Below are positions 1 through 7,779 of a stretch of 64,000 nt of DNA, piece by piece. The notes beneath the pieces were generated by a model that was given only the letters and a program-made list of their open reading frames with translations, searched no databases and had not been told where the DNA came from. How positions within the stretch are numbered: the first letter of the stretch is position 1; each line of letters begins with the position of its first letter. This stretch comes from Acidobacteriota bacterium. GTDB taxonomy: Bacteria; Acidobacteriota; Thermoanaerobaculia; UBA5066. The DNA is taken from positions 1 through 64,000 of the forward strand of contig RHKY01000013.1 in the NCBI GenBank assembly GCA_008363385.1, written 5' to 3'. Both the position numbers and the translations under genes were made by a program.

Positions 1-1
1 C

Positions 2-145
2 AACCTGGCCTTCGGCGAGTGGGTCAAGGTCTTCGGCGACGAGAAGCTCACCACCGCCCTCCTCGACCGCCTCGGCCACCACGCCCACATCCTGACCACG
101 AAGGGCCCCTCGTATCGCACCCGCCGCAGAACCGTGAAGGACTGA
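2..145 (+). CDS. istB: IstB-like ATPase of an IS21-family element, C-terminal end only
   Basis: This is the last 47 codons of an open frame that enters from outside the window. The residues follow the IstB C-terminus: NLAFGEWVKVFGDEKL, then a leucine-rich LLDRLGHHAHIL stretch, then GPSYRTRR. IstB is the AAA+ helper ATPase that assists the IstA transposase of IS21 elements. The ATP-binding part and istA would lie to the left. The paired repeats at 298-335 agree with an IS21 terminus just downstream. Whether this copy is intact cannot be judged from the tail alone. Confidence 0.85.
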   Translation, partial: NLAFGEWVKVFGDEKLTTALLDRLGHHAHILTTKGPSYRTRRRTVKD

Positions 146-297
146 CGCGGAAGGCCGGAAACCTCACGCGCCTCGCCCTGGACGCCTCGCGTTTTCCACG
201 TTTCCACAGCTGTCCACAAAGAGAAAAAGAAACAAAAAGAGAAAGGCGACGACTACGACGGGAGATCCTCTCCCCTACACTTCAACCCGCCTCGGGG

Positions 298-335
298 TGG
301 CTCCCTTTCCGGCCGCCCGACTGGCTCCCTTTCCG
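298..335. repeat. Two direct copies of TGGCTCCCTTTCCG, probable IS21-type terminal repeats
   Basis: The 14-bp word occurs at 298-311 and again at 322-335, spaced 24 bp start to start. IS21-family elements typically carry several short direct repeats of this kind inside each end, where the transposase binds. The position, about 150 bp after the istB stop codon, fits the right end of the element. Confidence 0.6.
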
Positions 336-560
336 AACGGCCGCCGCAAGGACCGCGGGTAGGCGCCGGTCGAGGTCTTCCTTCGGGGTCCCTTGAGGTC
401 CGACCCCTCAACGATCCCCAATAACCCCGCGCCGGCCGTTACCGATGTGTGGTAGGTGTGTCGCGCTGTCTGAATGCCTGCCGACGGACCCAACGGGTCT
501 TGACCGGACGAACACCCTTCACGCCCGGTGATCGCGGTCGGTTTCTCCTGTCGACTTCTC

Positions 561-574
561 ACTTTCGTCAAAGT
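561..574 (+). promoter_or_regulatory. Palindromic operator-like site ACTTTCGTCAAAGT upstream of crtYc
   Basis: The site is an inverted repeat (ACTTT, 4-nt spacer, AAAGT) directly before the AGGAAG ribosome binding site of crtYc. The same sequence, extended to more than 20 bp with only a couple of mismatches, sits in inverted orientation in front of the transporter gene at 3165-3178. This suggests one regulator controls both transcription units. Which regulator is unknown. The site could instead act as an RNA structure near the start codon. Confidence 0.5.
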
Positions 575-587
575 AGGAAGCGCCCGA

Positions 588-905
588 ATGCCGAGTGCGC
601 GATGGAGCTACCTGTTCTTAGAGCTCGCCGTCCTGTTAACGGTGCTGTTGCTGTGCGCGCCTCACCTCTCGCGCGTTCGCGCCCGAGTAGGGGCCCTCAT
701 CAGCGTGGTAGTGGGCCTCTTCGTCATGTGGTGCCTTGTCGACTGGATCGCGGTCTCTCTGGGCATCTGGACATTTCCGCCCGGCGGGACTCTCGCGTAT
801 CGATGGCATGGCTTGCCGCTCGAGGAATACCTGGTGTTTCTCATTCACTCCGGAGTTTGCTTCCTCCTGGGCGCGCTTCTGCTCCCGCCAGACGAGCCAG
901 CGTGA
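588..905 (+). CDS. crtYc: Lycopene cyclase, first subunit (CrtYc-like)
   Basis: A 105-residue protein with three hydrophobic segments. It matches the lycopene cyclase domain of the heterodimeric CrtYc/CrtYd type: WTFPPGGTLAY about two thirds along, then the signature PLEEY followed by LVFLIHS. In that family, two small membrane subunits together cyclise the ends of lycopene into beta-ionone rings, giving beta-carotene. The start is the ATG at 588, seven bases after AGGAAG. The stop overlaps the GTG start of the second subunit by 4 nt, so the two are probably translationally coupled. No other carotenoid gene is visible nearby, so lycopene would have to come from host genes elsewhere. The family assignment is firm; activity is inferred. 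Confidence 0.8.
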   Translation: MPSARWSYLFLELAVLLTVLLLCAPHLSRVRARVGALISVVVGLFVMWCLVDWIAVSLGIWTFPPGGTLAYRWHGLPLEEYLVFLIHSGVCFLLGALLLPPDEPA

Positions 906-1231
906 CCACGTACGGCATGTTCAACATCGCCTTCGTCGCGTTCGCTGGCGTAGTCTGTCTGCTCTCGCGCTCACCAGCAGTCCGCGTGAAGGCCGCGCTG
1001 CAGGTGGCGGCGATCGTCACTCTCCTGGCGTATCCGTGGGACTTCTTCGCCGTGCAGCTTGGGGCTTGGGGTTACACCGCCTCCGGTCCGCGCTTCTTCG
1101 GCGTCCCCATCAACGACCTGGTCTTCATCTTTGCCGGTTCGCTTCTGTCGACAGTCCTACTCACGCATCCGCGGATAATGACGCTGGCTGGTCGAGAAGA
1201 ACAGAAAGCGAGATCGCGAGAGCCGCGATAA
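902..1231 (+). CDS. crtYd: Lycopene cyclase, second subunit (CrtYd-like)
   Basis: A 109-residue membrane protein starting with GTG inside the stop region of crtYc. It has the domain pattern of its partner: WDFFAVQLGAWGY followed by GVPINDLVF, where PIND replaces the PLEE of CrtYc, as seen in CrtYd-type subunits. Three hydrophobic helices are predicted by eye. The complex would work in the cytoplasmic membrane on lycopene. The 3' end overlaps the oppositely oriented gene at 1161-1751 by 71 bp, unusual for conserved genes and suggestive of compaction or recent assembly of this cassette. An ATG at 917 is an alternative start but would break the 4-nt coupling. Confidence 0.77.
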   Translation: MTTYGMFNIAFVAFAGVVCLLSRSPAVRVKAALQVAAIVTLLAYPWDFFAVQLGAWGYTASGPRFFGVPINDLVFIFAGSLLSTVLLTHPRIMTLAGREEQKARSREPR

Positions 1232-1751
1232 GTCCCCACGCCGCAAGCGCCTCCGATCGCCTCGACGGAAGCTCGAGATCCTTGGGGTCGACCTGTCGGC
1301 CCGGGAAGCTCACTAAACCGTTGACGCGGGCCTGCGGCAGGAGGATTCCGAGTGCCTCGGTTCCTAGAATGGGCGGATTCACGCGCACCAGGGCGGGCGA
1401 GAAGCGCAGCCGGTCCTGATTCGCCTCGAGCGTCTGCCGGTCCAGCGTCGTCACCATTTCTGAGTGCGGACCAGTCAGCGGGACGGCGAAAGGCTCGAAT
1501 GTCCCCTCAAGCAACAGGAGGACACCAGGGTGTTCCATGGCGCTCCCATTCGATCCCAGGGCTGATTGAAGCTCAAGCAGCGCCACGGCCTCTTCAGGCT
1601 GCGCGATCAGCTGCGCCCTTCCGATAATCAGGAAGCCGATCGTCATTACGACCGCTGGCGCGAGGCCGTACGCGACCGCGCGGGAGCCGTCACCGCCTGC
1701 AACGCCGAGAATGAGCTTCTTGAGCGCGACGCCCAGGGCCTCGTCAAACAT
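1161..1751 (-). CDS. Membrane protein of unknown function, partner of the SSS transporter
   Basis: A 196-residue protein I do not recognise. It has one hydrophobic helix near residues 28-46 and a second near the C-terminus (about 170-188), with a roughly 120-residue soluble part between them, so two membrane anchors around an external or cytoplasmic domain are likely. The start ATG at 1751 has an AAAGGAG ribosome binding site seven bases upstream and lies inside the end of the upstream transporter gene (8-bp overlap). The coupling suggests it works with the transporter, perhaps as an accessory subunit. It converges on, and overlaps, crtYd. Confidence 0.6.
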   Translation of the reverse strand: MFDEALGVALKKLILGVAGGDGSRAVAYGLAPAVVMTIGFLIIGRAQLIAQPEEAVALLELQSALGSNGSAMEHPGVLLLLEGTFEPFAVPLTGPHSEMVTTLDRQTLEANQDRLRFSPALVRVNPPILGTEALGILLPQARVNGLVSFPGRQVDPKDLELPSRRSEALAAWGLIAALAISLSVLLDQPASLSADA

Positions 1752-3153
1752 GGCTTCGCTCCTTTCTGTGCCCGGACGCCAAGCCGAGGGCGAAGGTGAT
1801 AAGGAATGGTAGGAGCCCGATGGGGATCGTCTCGACTTGTGCGGTGTTGGACGCGGCGAGCACGTGAGGTTCGCGCAGAAGCCATGATAGCCACGCACCA
1901 AGGCACCCGACCAGGGCCACAAGTAGCACTGCGGTTGGCGGTTGCCGACGCAAGCCCCAGGTGCCCAGGAGCAGACCGGCCGCAGCCGAGAACGGGCCGA
2001 TGAGGAAGATTCCCAGTGCGTAGGCGTTTCCGAACCGCAGGAGTCCGAAGAAGACGAGGCTGAACACGAGCAGAGCGCCGGCCATGGTCCAGTGATAGTG
2101 GGCCAGTGTTGTCGGGCGAGGGTCGGTCGCCGACCTACGAAGACTCACGACGACCAGGTGCGCTGCAGCCATGACGCTACCGTTGAACGCTGAGAGCGTG
2201 CTCGCAATCAGACCCAGCAGGGTCATGATCAGGAATCCCTCGTGTTGACGTACCCCCGGGAACGCGTCAAGGAGCACGATGCTTCCGGCCTTCGGGGGGA
2301 CCATGACGAGTAACAGCGGTAGCGTCACAAGGAAGGGAGCGACGCTTGCCGCGAGAAGCACGAGGAATGGCCTGCGCGAGGCTCGCCTGGTCACGAGAAA
2401 GACCCTCTTCCATGAGTCGGGGCTCGCAGCAAGAAACGAGAACCCCATCACCGCCCCAACGAGCCCGTGTGCGAGGACCGCCCAGGTGTGTGGCAGGCCG
2501 CCGAACCGCCAGTAACCCAGGTGTCTCAGCTGAAAGAGGGTGGTGACGCCACTGAGAGAGTCTGCACGGGCCGAGACAAGAAGTGAGATGACCATAAGGC
2601 CGACGAAGAGCGCTTGAACCGCGTCAGCGCGAAAGAGGGCTACGTACCCGCCACGCAGCACGTAGTAGTACCCGATCACGGCGACCGCAGTCACGACGAT
2701 CGTCGCGTGCTTCGGCGCAAGGTGAAACCCCGTCAGAAGCAGCTGGCGCAGAATCAGTAGTTCCGAAGCGACGTACGCGAGCTGCGTGACCACGATCAAG
2801 CCATTCGTGACAAGCTTGGTGCTCGCATCGCCCCCAAGGAACGTGCCACACAGGAACCCGTCGTATCGGTCTGCTCCGGATCGCAGGATGACGGACCGAA
2901 CGAACCAGAGCGCCAACAGGCTACCCACCGCAACCCCGACGATCGCAGGGAGACCGAGAAGCCAGTACATGCCAAGGTACGCGCCGAAGAGCGCGCTAAG
3001 GGAGAACACGGAACCCGCCTGGCTAAGAGCCGGGTATGTAAGGCCTTCGTCCACGTCAAGGGGGCCGGTGCCTGCGAGCGGTCGGGCCCTAATGGCGAAC
3101 TGCGCCGCAGCATAGATCCCCAGGAGACAGACGGCGACCCAGAAGCCCTCCAT
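1744..3153 (-). CDS. Sodium:solute symporter family (SSS) transporter
   Basis: A 469-residue, strongly hydrophobic protein with about 12-13 membrane helices. The stretch LRGGYVALFRADAVQALFVG, about 180 residues in, matches the conserved GG-A-x-x-T/A-D-x-x-Q segment of the SSS family, which couples Na+ or H+ entry to uptake of a solute such as proline, sugars or acetate. The substrate cannot be told. The ATG at 3153 has AGGAAG five bases upstream; a GTG two codons earlier overlaps that site and is less likely. It is the first gene of a two-gene operon with the protein at 1161-1751. Its leader carries the same palindrome as crtYc, so the two units may be co-regulated. Confidence 0.72.
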   Translation of the reverse strand: MEGFWVAVCLLGIYAAAQFAIRARPLAGTGPLDVDEGLTYPALSQAGSVFSLSALFGAYLGMYWLLGLPAIVGVAVGSLLALWFVRSVILRSGADRYDGFLCGTFLGGDASTKLVTNGLIVVTQLAYVASELLILRQLLLTGFHLAPKHATIVVTAVAVIGYYYVLRGGYVALFRADAVQALFVGLMVISLLVSARADSLSGVTTLFQLRHLGYWRFGGLPHTWAVLAHGLVGAVMGFSFLAASPDSWKRVFLVTRRASRRPFLVLLAASVAPFLVTLPLLLVMVPPKAGSIVLLDAFPGVRQHEGFLIMTLLGLIASTLSAFNGSVMAAAHLVVVSLRRSATDPRPTTLAHYHWTMAGALLVFSLVFFGLLRFGNAYALGIFLIGPFSAAAGLLLGTWGLRRQPPTAVLLVALVGCLGAWLSWLLREPHVLAASNTAQVETIPIGLLPFLITFALGLASGHRKERSHV

Positions 3154-3164
3154 CAGCACTTCCT

Positions 3165-3178
3165 ACTTTGACGAAAGT
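3165..3178 (-). promoter_or_regulatory. Palindromic operator-like site upstream of the SSS transporter gene
   Basis: ACTTTGACGAAAGT, the reverse complement of the crtYc site at 561-574. The surrounding bases, including AGGAAG, are also shared. It lies just 5' of the transporter's ribosome binding site. Two near-identical copies in front of two otherwise unrelated units point to a common regulator rather than chance. Confidence 0.5.
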
Positions 3179-3188
3179 GGGAAATCTC

Positions 3189-3767
3189 TCATACCGTCAT
3201 GAGTCGAGGGATGAGGCGTCGGTAGTTCTCTTCGGCATCGACCTGGCTCTCCGTTCCGTATTCATCCAGCGTTGTTTTTAGGCTCGTGTGTCCCAGGAGT
3301 TTCTGTAGGGTTTCCAGCGAGCCACCTGCTCGTTTCCAATTGCGGGCGAACGAGTGCCGAAGGAGGTGTGGTCCGACGCCTCGATACCTGGGGTTTGGCG
3401 TTCCGACTCCTGCCTGGTCGCCGACGCGACGGAGGATATGATTCACGTTCCTCAAGGACATCGGTCTTCCGTTACGCCCGGGGAATACGAATCTCTCGTT
3501 TTGGCTCGCTCTCTTGAGTCGTCGGATAGTCCCTTCCGGAAGGTATACGATGCGGCACTTGCCGCCCTTTCCGTGATTGATGAGGACTCGGCGTCGTTCA
3601 ACGTCAATGTCGCTCCCTTCCAGAAGGCGCACCTCTGCGCGCCGGATGCCCGTATACGCGATGATTTCCACCATCAGTCGATCCCGTTCGTTTCGGGCAC
3701 CCCGAAGAAGCCGTCGAATCTCCGCCGGCCGGAGCGCGAACTCCGAGTTCTTTCCCTGATGCCGCAT
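3189..3767 (-). CDS. Short tyrosine recombinase consisting of the catalytic domain only
   Basis: A 192-residue member of the tyrosine recombinase/integrase family. All catalytic elements are visible: the first arginine in YTGIRRAEV, the lysine in NHGKGGKCRIVYLP, HLLRHSFA (His and second Arg), LLGHTSLKTT (Gly-His), and the nucleophilic tyrosine in LDEYG. The N-terminal core-binding domain usual in Xer and phage integrases is absent: the ATG at 3767 has a good GGGAGG site, and no recombinase-like sequence precedes it in frame. The gene just upstream (3826-4146) is a small helical protein that might supply DNA binding. It may be a stand-alone small recombinase or a truncated one. Confidence 0.8.
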   Translation of the reverse strand: MRHQGKNSEFALRPAEIRRLLRGARNERDRLMVEIIAYTGIRRAEVRLLEGSDIDVERRRVLINHGKGGKCRIVYLPEGTIRRLKRASQNERFVFPGRNGRPMSLRNVNHILRRVGDQAGVGTPNPRYRGVGPHLLRHSFARNWKRAGGSLETLQKLLGHTSLKTTLDEYGTESQVDAEENYRRLIPRLMTV

Positions 3768-3825
3768 CGGTCCTCCCGATTGCACCCAGACGGCCCAAGA
3801 AGTTCGCAGTCTATCACTGCGCGTC

Positions 3826-4146
3826 CTATAGTTCCTCGATGTACCGGATGAGTTCCTTCTTCGCTTTGACGACTTCGCGTTGCTTCGCGATGAAGAGCTC
3901 GTGGTACTGCATCGCGTTCTGGTACGTGAAGCCGTCCCGCGCGGACTCCCGCTGGAAGCGCTCGACGAGCCTAAGTGCCTCGTCGATGCAGCGATCGAAC
4001 TCACGGGTCTCTCGACGGTACTCCTCGACGCGTCGAGAGTCCTCCGGGAGAATCCGCGCGAAGTCATCCCGCATTGTGACCAGCGCCTCGCCGGGCGATA
4101 CGCGCTCCAAGAGACGCAGAACCACATTAATGATTCGTAACTTCAT
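3826..4146 (-). CDS. Small helical protein upstream of the short recombinase
   Basis: A 106-residue charged, mostly helical protein I do not recognise. The second half (from about ERFQRESARDGFTYQN) looks like a long amphipathic helix or coiled coil rich in Glu, Arg and Lys. It ends 58 bp before the recombinase start and reads in the same direction, so the pair probably forms one unit. Its size is close to that of a core-binding domain, but I see no convincing match, so that role is only a possibility. The ribosome binding site is weak. Confidence 0.5.
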   Translation of the reverse strand: MKLRIINVVLRLLERVSPGEALVTMRDDFARILPEDSRRVEEYRRETREFDRCIDEALRLVERFQRESARDGFTYQNAMQYHELFIAKQREVVKAKKELIRYIEEL

Positions 4147-4552
4147 GTACGCGCGCTAGTAGTTCCCGAGTTCTTAAAGCTTTCGCTACCAGCGTCGACT
4201 CATGCCTCGAGCTAATCCCCGGTTTCTCGGTGGCACTCCGGGTCGTAGGGCGGGATGGCCCCTTCTCGCCACGGATGCGCCAGTCCGGGGAGTGAACCCA
4301 AGACTCCGGCGGCGACGCGTTCGACTGCGACTCGGCGGCACACCCGCGGACCGCCATCAAGCGTAGCTCTATCGCCTCAGGGTACTTGGTCGTCACGTGA
4401 CGCCTCCTGTCCGCGATCGTCCAGCCCGGCACGGCAGAGCTCGTGACGCGTTGCCGGCACAGCGCTACTACGGACTTGGACAGCCACGGACGCGATGCCA
4501 GGTCCTCGAGGACATCCCGCCCTGACGTGTCCCGAGGAGCGCCCTGCTCTCG
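4147..4552. other. Region with no confident gene upstream of the recombinase unit
   Basis: A minus-strand open frame (4127-4432, 101 codons) crosses this stretch but has no good ribosome binding site and a composition typical of random high-G+C DNA. A run around 4285-4310 resembles a T-arm sequence but no tRNA fold can be built around it. The stretch probably holds the promoter for the genes at 3189-4146. Confidence 0.35.
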
Positions 4553-4999
4553 CTACTCCAGTGGCAGCTCGCGCTGCGTCGTCCTCGCTTCACGATGCGT
4601 TGTCGGCCGCGCTCTCATCCTTGGTCGCTCGATCACTGCCCGCGCGTTCCTTGCCAGTGGTAGTTGCGGTAGCGGCTTCGCATGTACCCCCCGTTTGTCT
4701 CCCGGGTCGCGAGGAGCGAGGTTCAGTATTGACTCGCTCCCCTGCTTTCCCTGTCGTCGATTCGTCAGATACCGCCTTGCGGATCGAATCGTTCGATCGC
4801 GTCGGATCGCCAGGTTCAGCTTCGCGAGCTCTCGGAGACACGTGCCGAGTACTCCTAGCGACGCGATGACGAGCACTCGCAGGATGATCACAATCGCTAT
4901 CAGCTCTATCAGATCAGAATGAACTGCCCGGAGCCCCTTGAGTAGCTCTCCCACGGCCTGACTTAGGCCTTCGTCGCTCGGAGCGTTCGTACCGATCAT
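4553..4999 (-). CDS. Hypothetical single-pass membrane protein
   Basis: A 148-residue protein of unknown function. After a short polar start comes an amphipathic stretch (LSQAVGELLKGLRAVHSDL), then one hydrophobic helix (about residues 32-58, LIELIAIVIILRVLVIASLG...), then a strongly basic tail rich in Arg and Pro. The tail would be cytoplasmic by the positive-inside rule. The ATG at 4999 is preceded by GGAGG at a spacing of five, which supports it over the longer frame from 5062. No neighbour gives a clue to its function. Confidence 0.5.
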   Translation of the reverse strand: MIGTNAPSDEGLSQAVGELLKGLRAVHSDLIELIAIVIILRVLVIASLGVLGTCLRELAKLNLAIRRDRTIRSARRYLTNRRQGKQGSESILNLAPRDPGDKRGVHAKPLPQLPLARNARAVIERPRMRARPTTHREARTTQRELPLE

Positions 5000-5774
5000 G
5001 GCAGCCTCCGCAGACCTGTAGCGAGGCGTTACGTCAACCGCTCGCCAGAAGCGCGTCGACACTCCCTAAACACCTCTCGTTCGGCGCACGCGCTTTCGTA
5101 AATGCCCTCTGACGTTTCCCGCATAACCACTCGATCTTGTGCACGGCCAGGTGATCCTTACCTATGTACGTCCGTTAACACTCTATGTCAAGGCCACGAC
5201 ACTGCGTGTCTGACTGATCAACGCAACCTGCTGTGCAACCTGGCCTTAGAGGCGACAGGCGTCTCTAGCCAGTTCGCTGATATCAGCGGCAACCCTGTCT
5301 ACGCGGCGACCTAGAATCGACCATGTCACGTCTTAGTGCTGTCGCACCAGGTGCTTACGCCTCTTCCCACCACGCACCCGAGTTGGCTCCGCTGGTGTCG
5401 TCGCTCTTCAGTCCCGTGACGACGACGAATGTGTCAATACCTAGTGCGGATCCCGACCTCACCCTCCGGCTGCTTCGACCAGATCAGAGGCACGCTTTCC
5501 GTCTTCTCTCGTCGTCGGCGCTCCACGCCAGACCTTAGAGGTAGGTTCCGATTCGAACTTGACTTGGAATACCGACGGCTTCCTTGCCCTCGGACCACGC
5601 GGGAGCGCCACTGCACAGGGCTCTTTCACGTGGGCTCTTTCACGTAAACGCGATTCGATACCGAGCTCACGCCAATGACGCAACGTCCGTGACGCTGTGA
5701 AGTCGTGAACAACAGGCGACTCGGTCGAGCTCAACGCTGAATTGCGCGCTTTTCCACGGGCCATGACGCGCCCG
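5000..5774. other. Region of about 770 bp without a recognisable gene
   Basis: Several open frames cross this stretch on both strands, but none has both a start site with a ribosome binding sequence and protein-like composition. It contains a perfect tandem repeat at 5618-5645 (listed separately). It separates two minus-strand units and may be degraded sequence. Confidence 0.4.
5618..5645. repeat. Perfect tandem 14-bp repeat GGGCTCTTTCACGT (two copies)
   Basis: The copies lie at 5618-5631 and 5632-5645 with no spacer. They fall in a region without genes. They may be a regulator binding site or a recombination scar. Confidence 0.7.
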
Positions 5775-6539
5775 CTATTCGGGACGTTCCGTATTGTGCA
5801 GCCGACACTCTCGCGTGGGGTTGATTGTTTCCTTGACGTCGATCGATCCCACGCGGAGGCATGTCTCGTTTCGCCAATACCGTCCATTCCCGTCGTCGTA
5901 TCGGATGACGGCGACTATGAAGGGGCTGAGCTTGCCGTCCCAGACCTCCTCGAAGTGTTCCATACTGCCGCCGCGATAGATAGGCTCGGTGACCGTCTCC
6001 AGTGGTTCGATGACTTTCGGTGGCGGGGGCGTCCAGAGAGAGCACGCCACATCGGCTGGTTCGTCCGCGAGAAATCGCACGCAGGCGCTCGCGATGATCA
6101 CGTCCCGAGCGGCTTGTTTCCCGCTGTTGACTATTGCAATGTCGACCATTTCAGGCACATCGCCCACAATCGTCCGTCCCTCCGGTCCGAACTTCCGTTT
6201 CGAGAACGCTCCGGGAGGGACTGAGCCGGATATCTTCAGTCTTGCGCCGAGTCTTGCGCGCCGAGAGTCAATGGCGATATCGTTGGTTCGTTTCATCTCC
6301 CCCGCAGCGTCTTTGCTCGCGCTAGCAGCCGCTGCAGCGGTGTCAGCGCTGTCCCTCATCTGGCAGGCCATGTTGCCGGTGACTGCTGTATAGACAGCGA
6401 GCATGACGGCCGAAGCAATTTGCGCTATCGCGCTTCGCCGTACCCATTTCTCTGACTCATCTTTGGGTGCTTGCGGCGTGTTCGCGGCGTTACCCTTCCG
6501 CCGGTCAATTTTCGGCGGCTTGGGTCTAGACGTACTCAT
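5775..6539 (-). CDS. Hypothetical membrane-anchored protein
   Basis: A 254-residue protein with a Pro- and Lys-rich N-terminal tail of about 35 residues, one hydrophobic helix (about 36-58, IAQIASAVMLAVYTAVTG), a short coiled or alanine-rich linker (TAAAAASASKDAAGEMKR), and a C-terminal domain of about 150 residues that looks mainly beta-stranded (VDIAIVNSGKQAARDVII...). This layout is common among uncharacterised proteins of accessory regions; no enzymatic motif is seen. It is the downstream gene of a pair: its ATG lies 14 bp inside the end of the methyltransferase gene. Confidence 0.6.
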   Translation of the reverse strand: MSTSRPKPPKIDRRKGNAANTPQAPKDESEKWVRRSAIAQIASAVMLAVYTAVTGNMACQMRDSADTAAAAASASKDAAGEMKRTNDIAIDSRRARLGARLKISGSVPPGAFSKRKFGPEGRTIVGDVPEMVDIAIVNSGKQAARDVIIASACVRFLADEPADVACSLWTPPPPKVIEPLETVTEPIYRGGSMEHFEEVWDGKLSPFIVAVIRYDDGNGRYWRNETCLRVGSIDVKETINPTRECRLHNTERPE

Positions 6540-7392
6540 CGGCGGAATCGCATGCTCGGCATAGCACAGAGCCAGGCGGCACGGGCAGAAGGTGTCCGTC
6601 GTGCGCAGGGGGTGACGGCGCAGCGGCTAGCACGAGGAATGGATAGAAGCGGGCGATGAACGTGTTCGGTACGATCCAGCGAAGGGCGTCCAGCGTCTGA
6701 ATGAACGCGATCATGGGGATGCGAAGGAGGCGTCCCCACCACCATCGTGACACTTGTCGGTACTGGAGGCGGTTCGCCAGGGGCAGGAGGCGAACGGTCG
6801 CCTTGTTCCTCGTCCAGGAGACGATGTCGTCGTATGTCGGGAGTAGCGAATCTGGCGTGGGATGGCGCCGGAAGGACCCGACGCGGTCGCCGTGCCAGAA
6901 GTCAATTGGGAACGCACCGTTGGGGAAGTCAAGGAACAGGATGCCGTGTTCTTCCGTCGTTCGGATCATCTCTCCCAGCACGACTTCGCGCTTTTCGTCT
7001 CGATCGGGGCGTGGGAGGACTTGGTATGGCGGCCGGGATTCGTCGACACCGACATGCTCGATCATGCCTGACGACACAACGCAGGTGAAGACGCCGTCGC
7101 GAAAGGGCAGTCGCTCGGCGTCGGCCATCACGAGATAGCCAGCGTGCCTGCTTCGCTCCGCAATCCATCTCCCGAAGCGATACGGAGAGTTGTCGACCCC
7201 GACCACCGCAGTCCCCGGCGACGACCACGCCGAAAGCGCGTAGCCGTTTCCACACCCGAGGTCCAGAAGCCGTGCGACCTGCACACGACTCCGGTCTAGC
7301 CGTCGTCGGTAGTACGCGACGCGCTCGGCTGCCGCACGCTTCTCTAGCCCCTCCCCGAGCAGAAGTTCGGGATCGACGGGCTCAGTGTGCAT
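6526..7392 (-). CDS. Class I SAM-dependent methyltransferase
   Basis: A 288-residue protein with the Rossmann-type methyltransferase core. Motif I is LLDLGCGNGYAL (about residues 42-53), followed by VVGVDNSPYRFG with the acidic residue that binds the SAM ribose, then MADAERLPFRDGVFTCVVSSGMIEHVG, the motif III/IV region of small-molecule methyltransferases. The C-terminal third has a hydrophobic stretch (LLRIPMIAFIQTL ... FIARFYPFLVLAAA) that may dock on the membrane. The substrate is unknown; lipid, sugar or quinone methylation are all possible. It overlaps the next gene by 14 bp, so the two are probably co-transcribed. Confidence 0.8.
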   Translation of the reverse strand: MHTEPVDPELLLGEGLEKRAAAERVAYYRRRLDRSRVQVARLLDLGCGNGYALSAWSSPGTAVVGVDNSPYRFGRWIAERSRHAGYLVMADAERLPFRDGVFTCVVSSGMIEHVGVDESRPPYQVLPRPDRDEKREVVLGEMIRTTEEHGILFLDFPNGAFPIDFWHGDRVGSFRRHPTPDSLLPTYDDIVSWTRNKATVRLLPLANRLQYRQVSRWWWGRLLRIPMIAFIQTLDALRWIVPNTFIARFYPFLVLAAAPSPPAHDGHLLPVPPGSVLCRACDSADEYV

Positions 7393-7779
7393 GCCGATCG
7401 CCCCGGCTTCCCTGCTCGCGCTCGACGGGAACGCAACGACACGCCGGGACCTTCACGATCTCAGGTGAGTTCTGCCTCTCCACTCCTGGATTATCGTCGA
7501 TATCGTCCGGCCTTGTCGTCGCAACCAGCGAACAAAGAAGCACCCTCAGGTGCTTCGTGTCCACCCCGGTCCGCGCCATGCTCGGCGGGCGTGAGAAGCC
7601 GCGGCGTCGTATCGTCGGTGCCCGCATCGTGGATTCAGCGTACGCCAGCGAGCACGACAACACCACCTTCTGGACTCCCTGGCCGGGTCTTCACCTTCTT
7701 CTCCTCATGTACCTTGTCGGCGTGGAGAATCGGTTCCTCGCCAGGGTTACCCTGTTTGGCGTGCCGGGAATCGGGTGAA
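7393..7779. other. Intergenic region between the HerA operon and the methyltransferase gene
   Basis: It carries the hairpin at 7537-7556 and otherwise only overlapping frames with no start signals. It may contain the promoter of the minus-strand methyltransferase pair and may mark the boundary between the left cassette and the motif-bearing part of the island. Confidence 0.35.
7537..7556 (-). terminator. Probable intrinsic terminator after the minus-strand HerA operon
   Basis: A perfect 8-bp stem (GAAGCACC / GGTGCTTC) with a 4-nt loop. Read on the minus strand it is followed by TTTGTT, about 220 bp past the end of the ATPase gene. The T-run is short, so efficiency is uncertain. Confidence 0.5.

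Larger units (their letters stand above)
146..587. other. Region without a gene: right end of the IS21 element and upstream region of crtYc
   Basis: The first part carries the repeated TGGCTCCCTTTCCG sequence of the IS terminus. The second part leads to the crtYc operator and ribosome binding site. Open frames here show no protein-like composition. I did not find the exact terminal dinucleotide of the insertion sequence. Confidence 0.5.

Noticed and set aside
4255-4330. Possible tRNA gene from a T-arm-like run
   Set aside because: The sequence GTGAACCCAAGACTCC resembles a T arm but no acceptor, D or anticodon stem can be formed around it.
4127-4432. Minus-strand 101-codon open frame
   Set aside because: No ribosome binding site, overlaps the next gene's start and shows the composition of random G+C-rich DNA.
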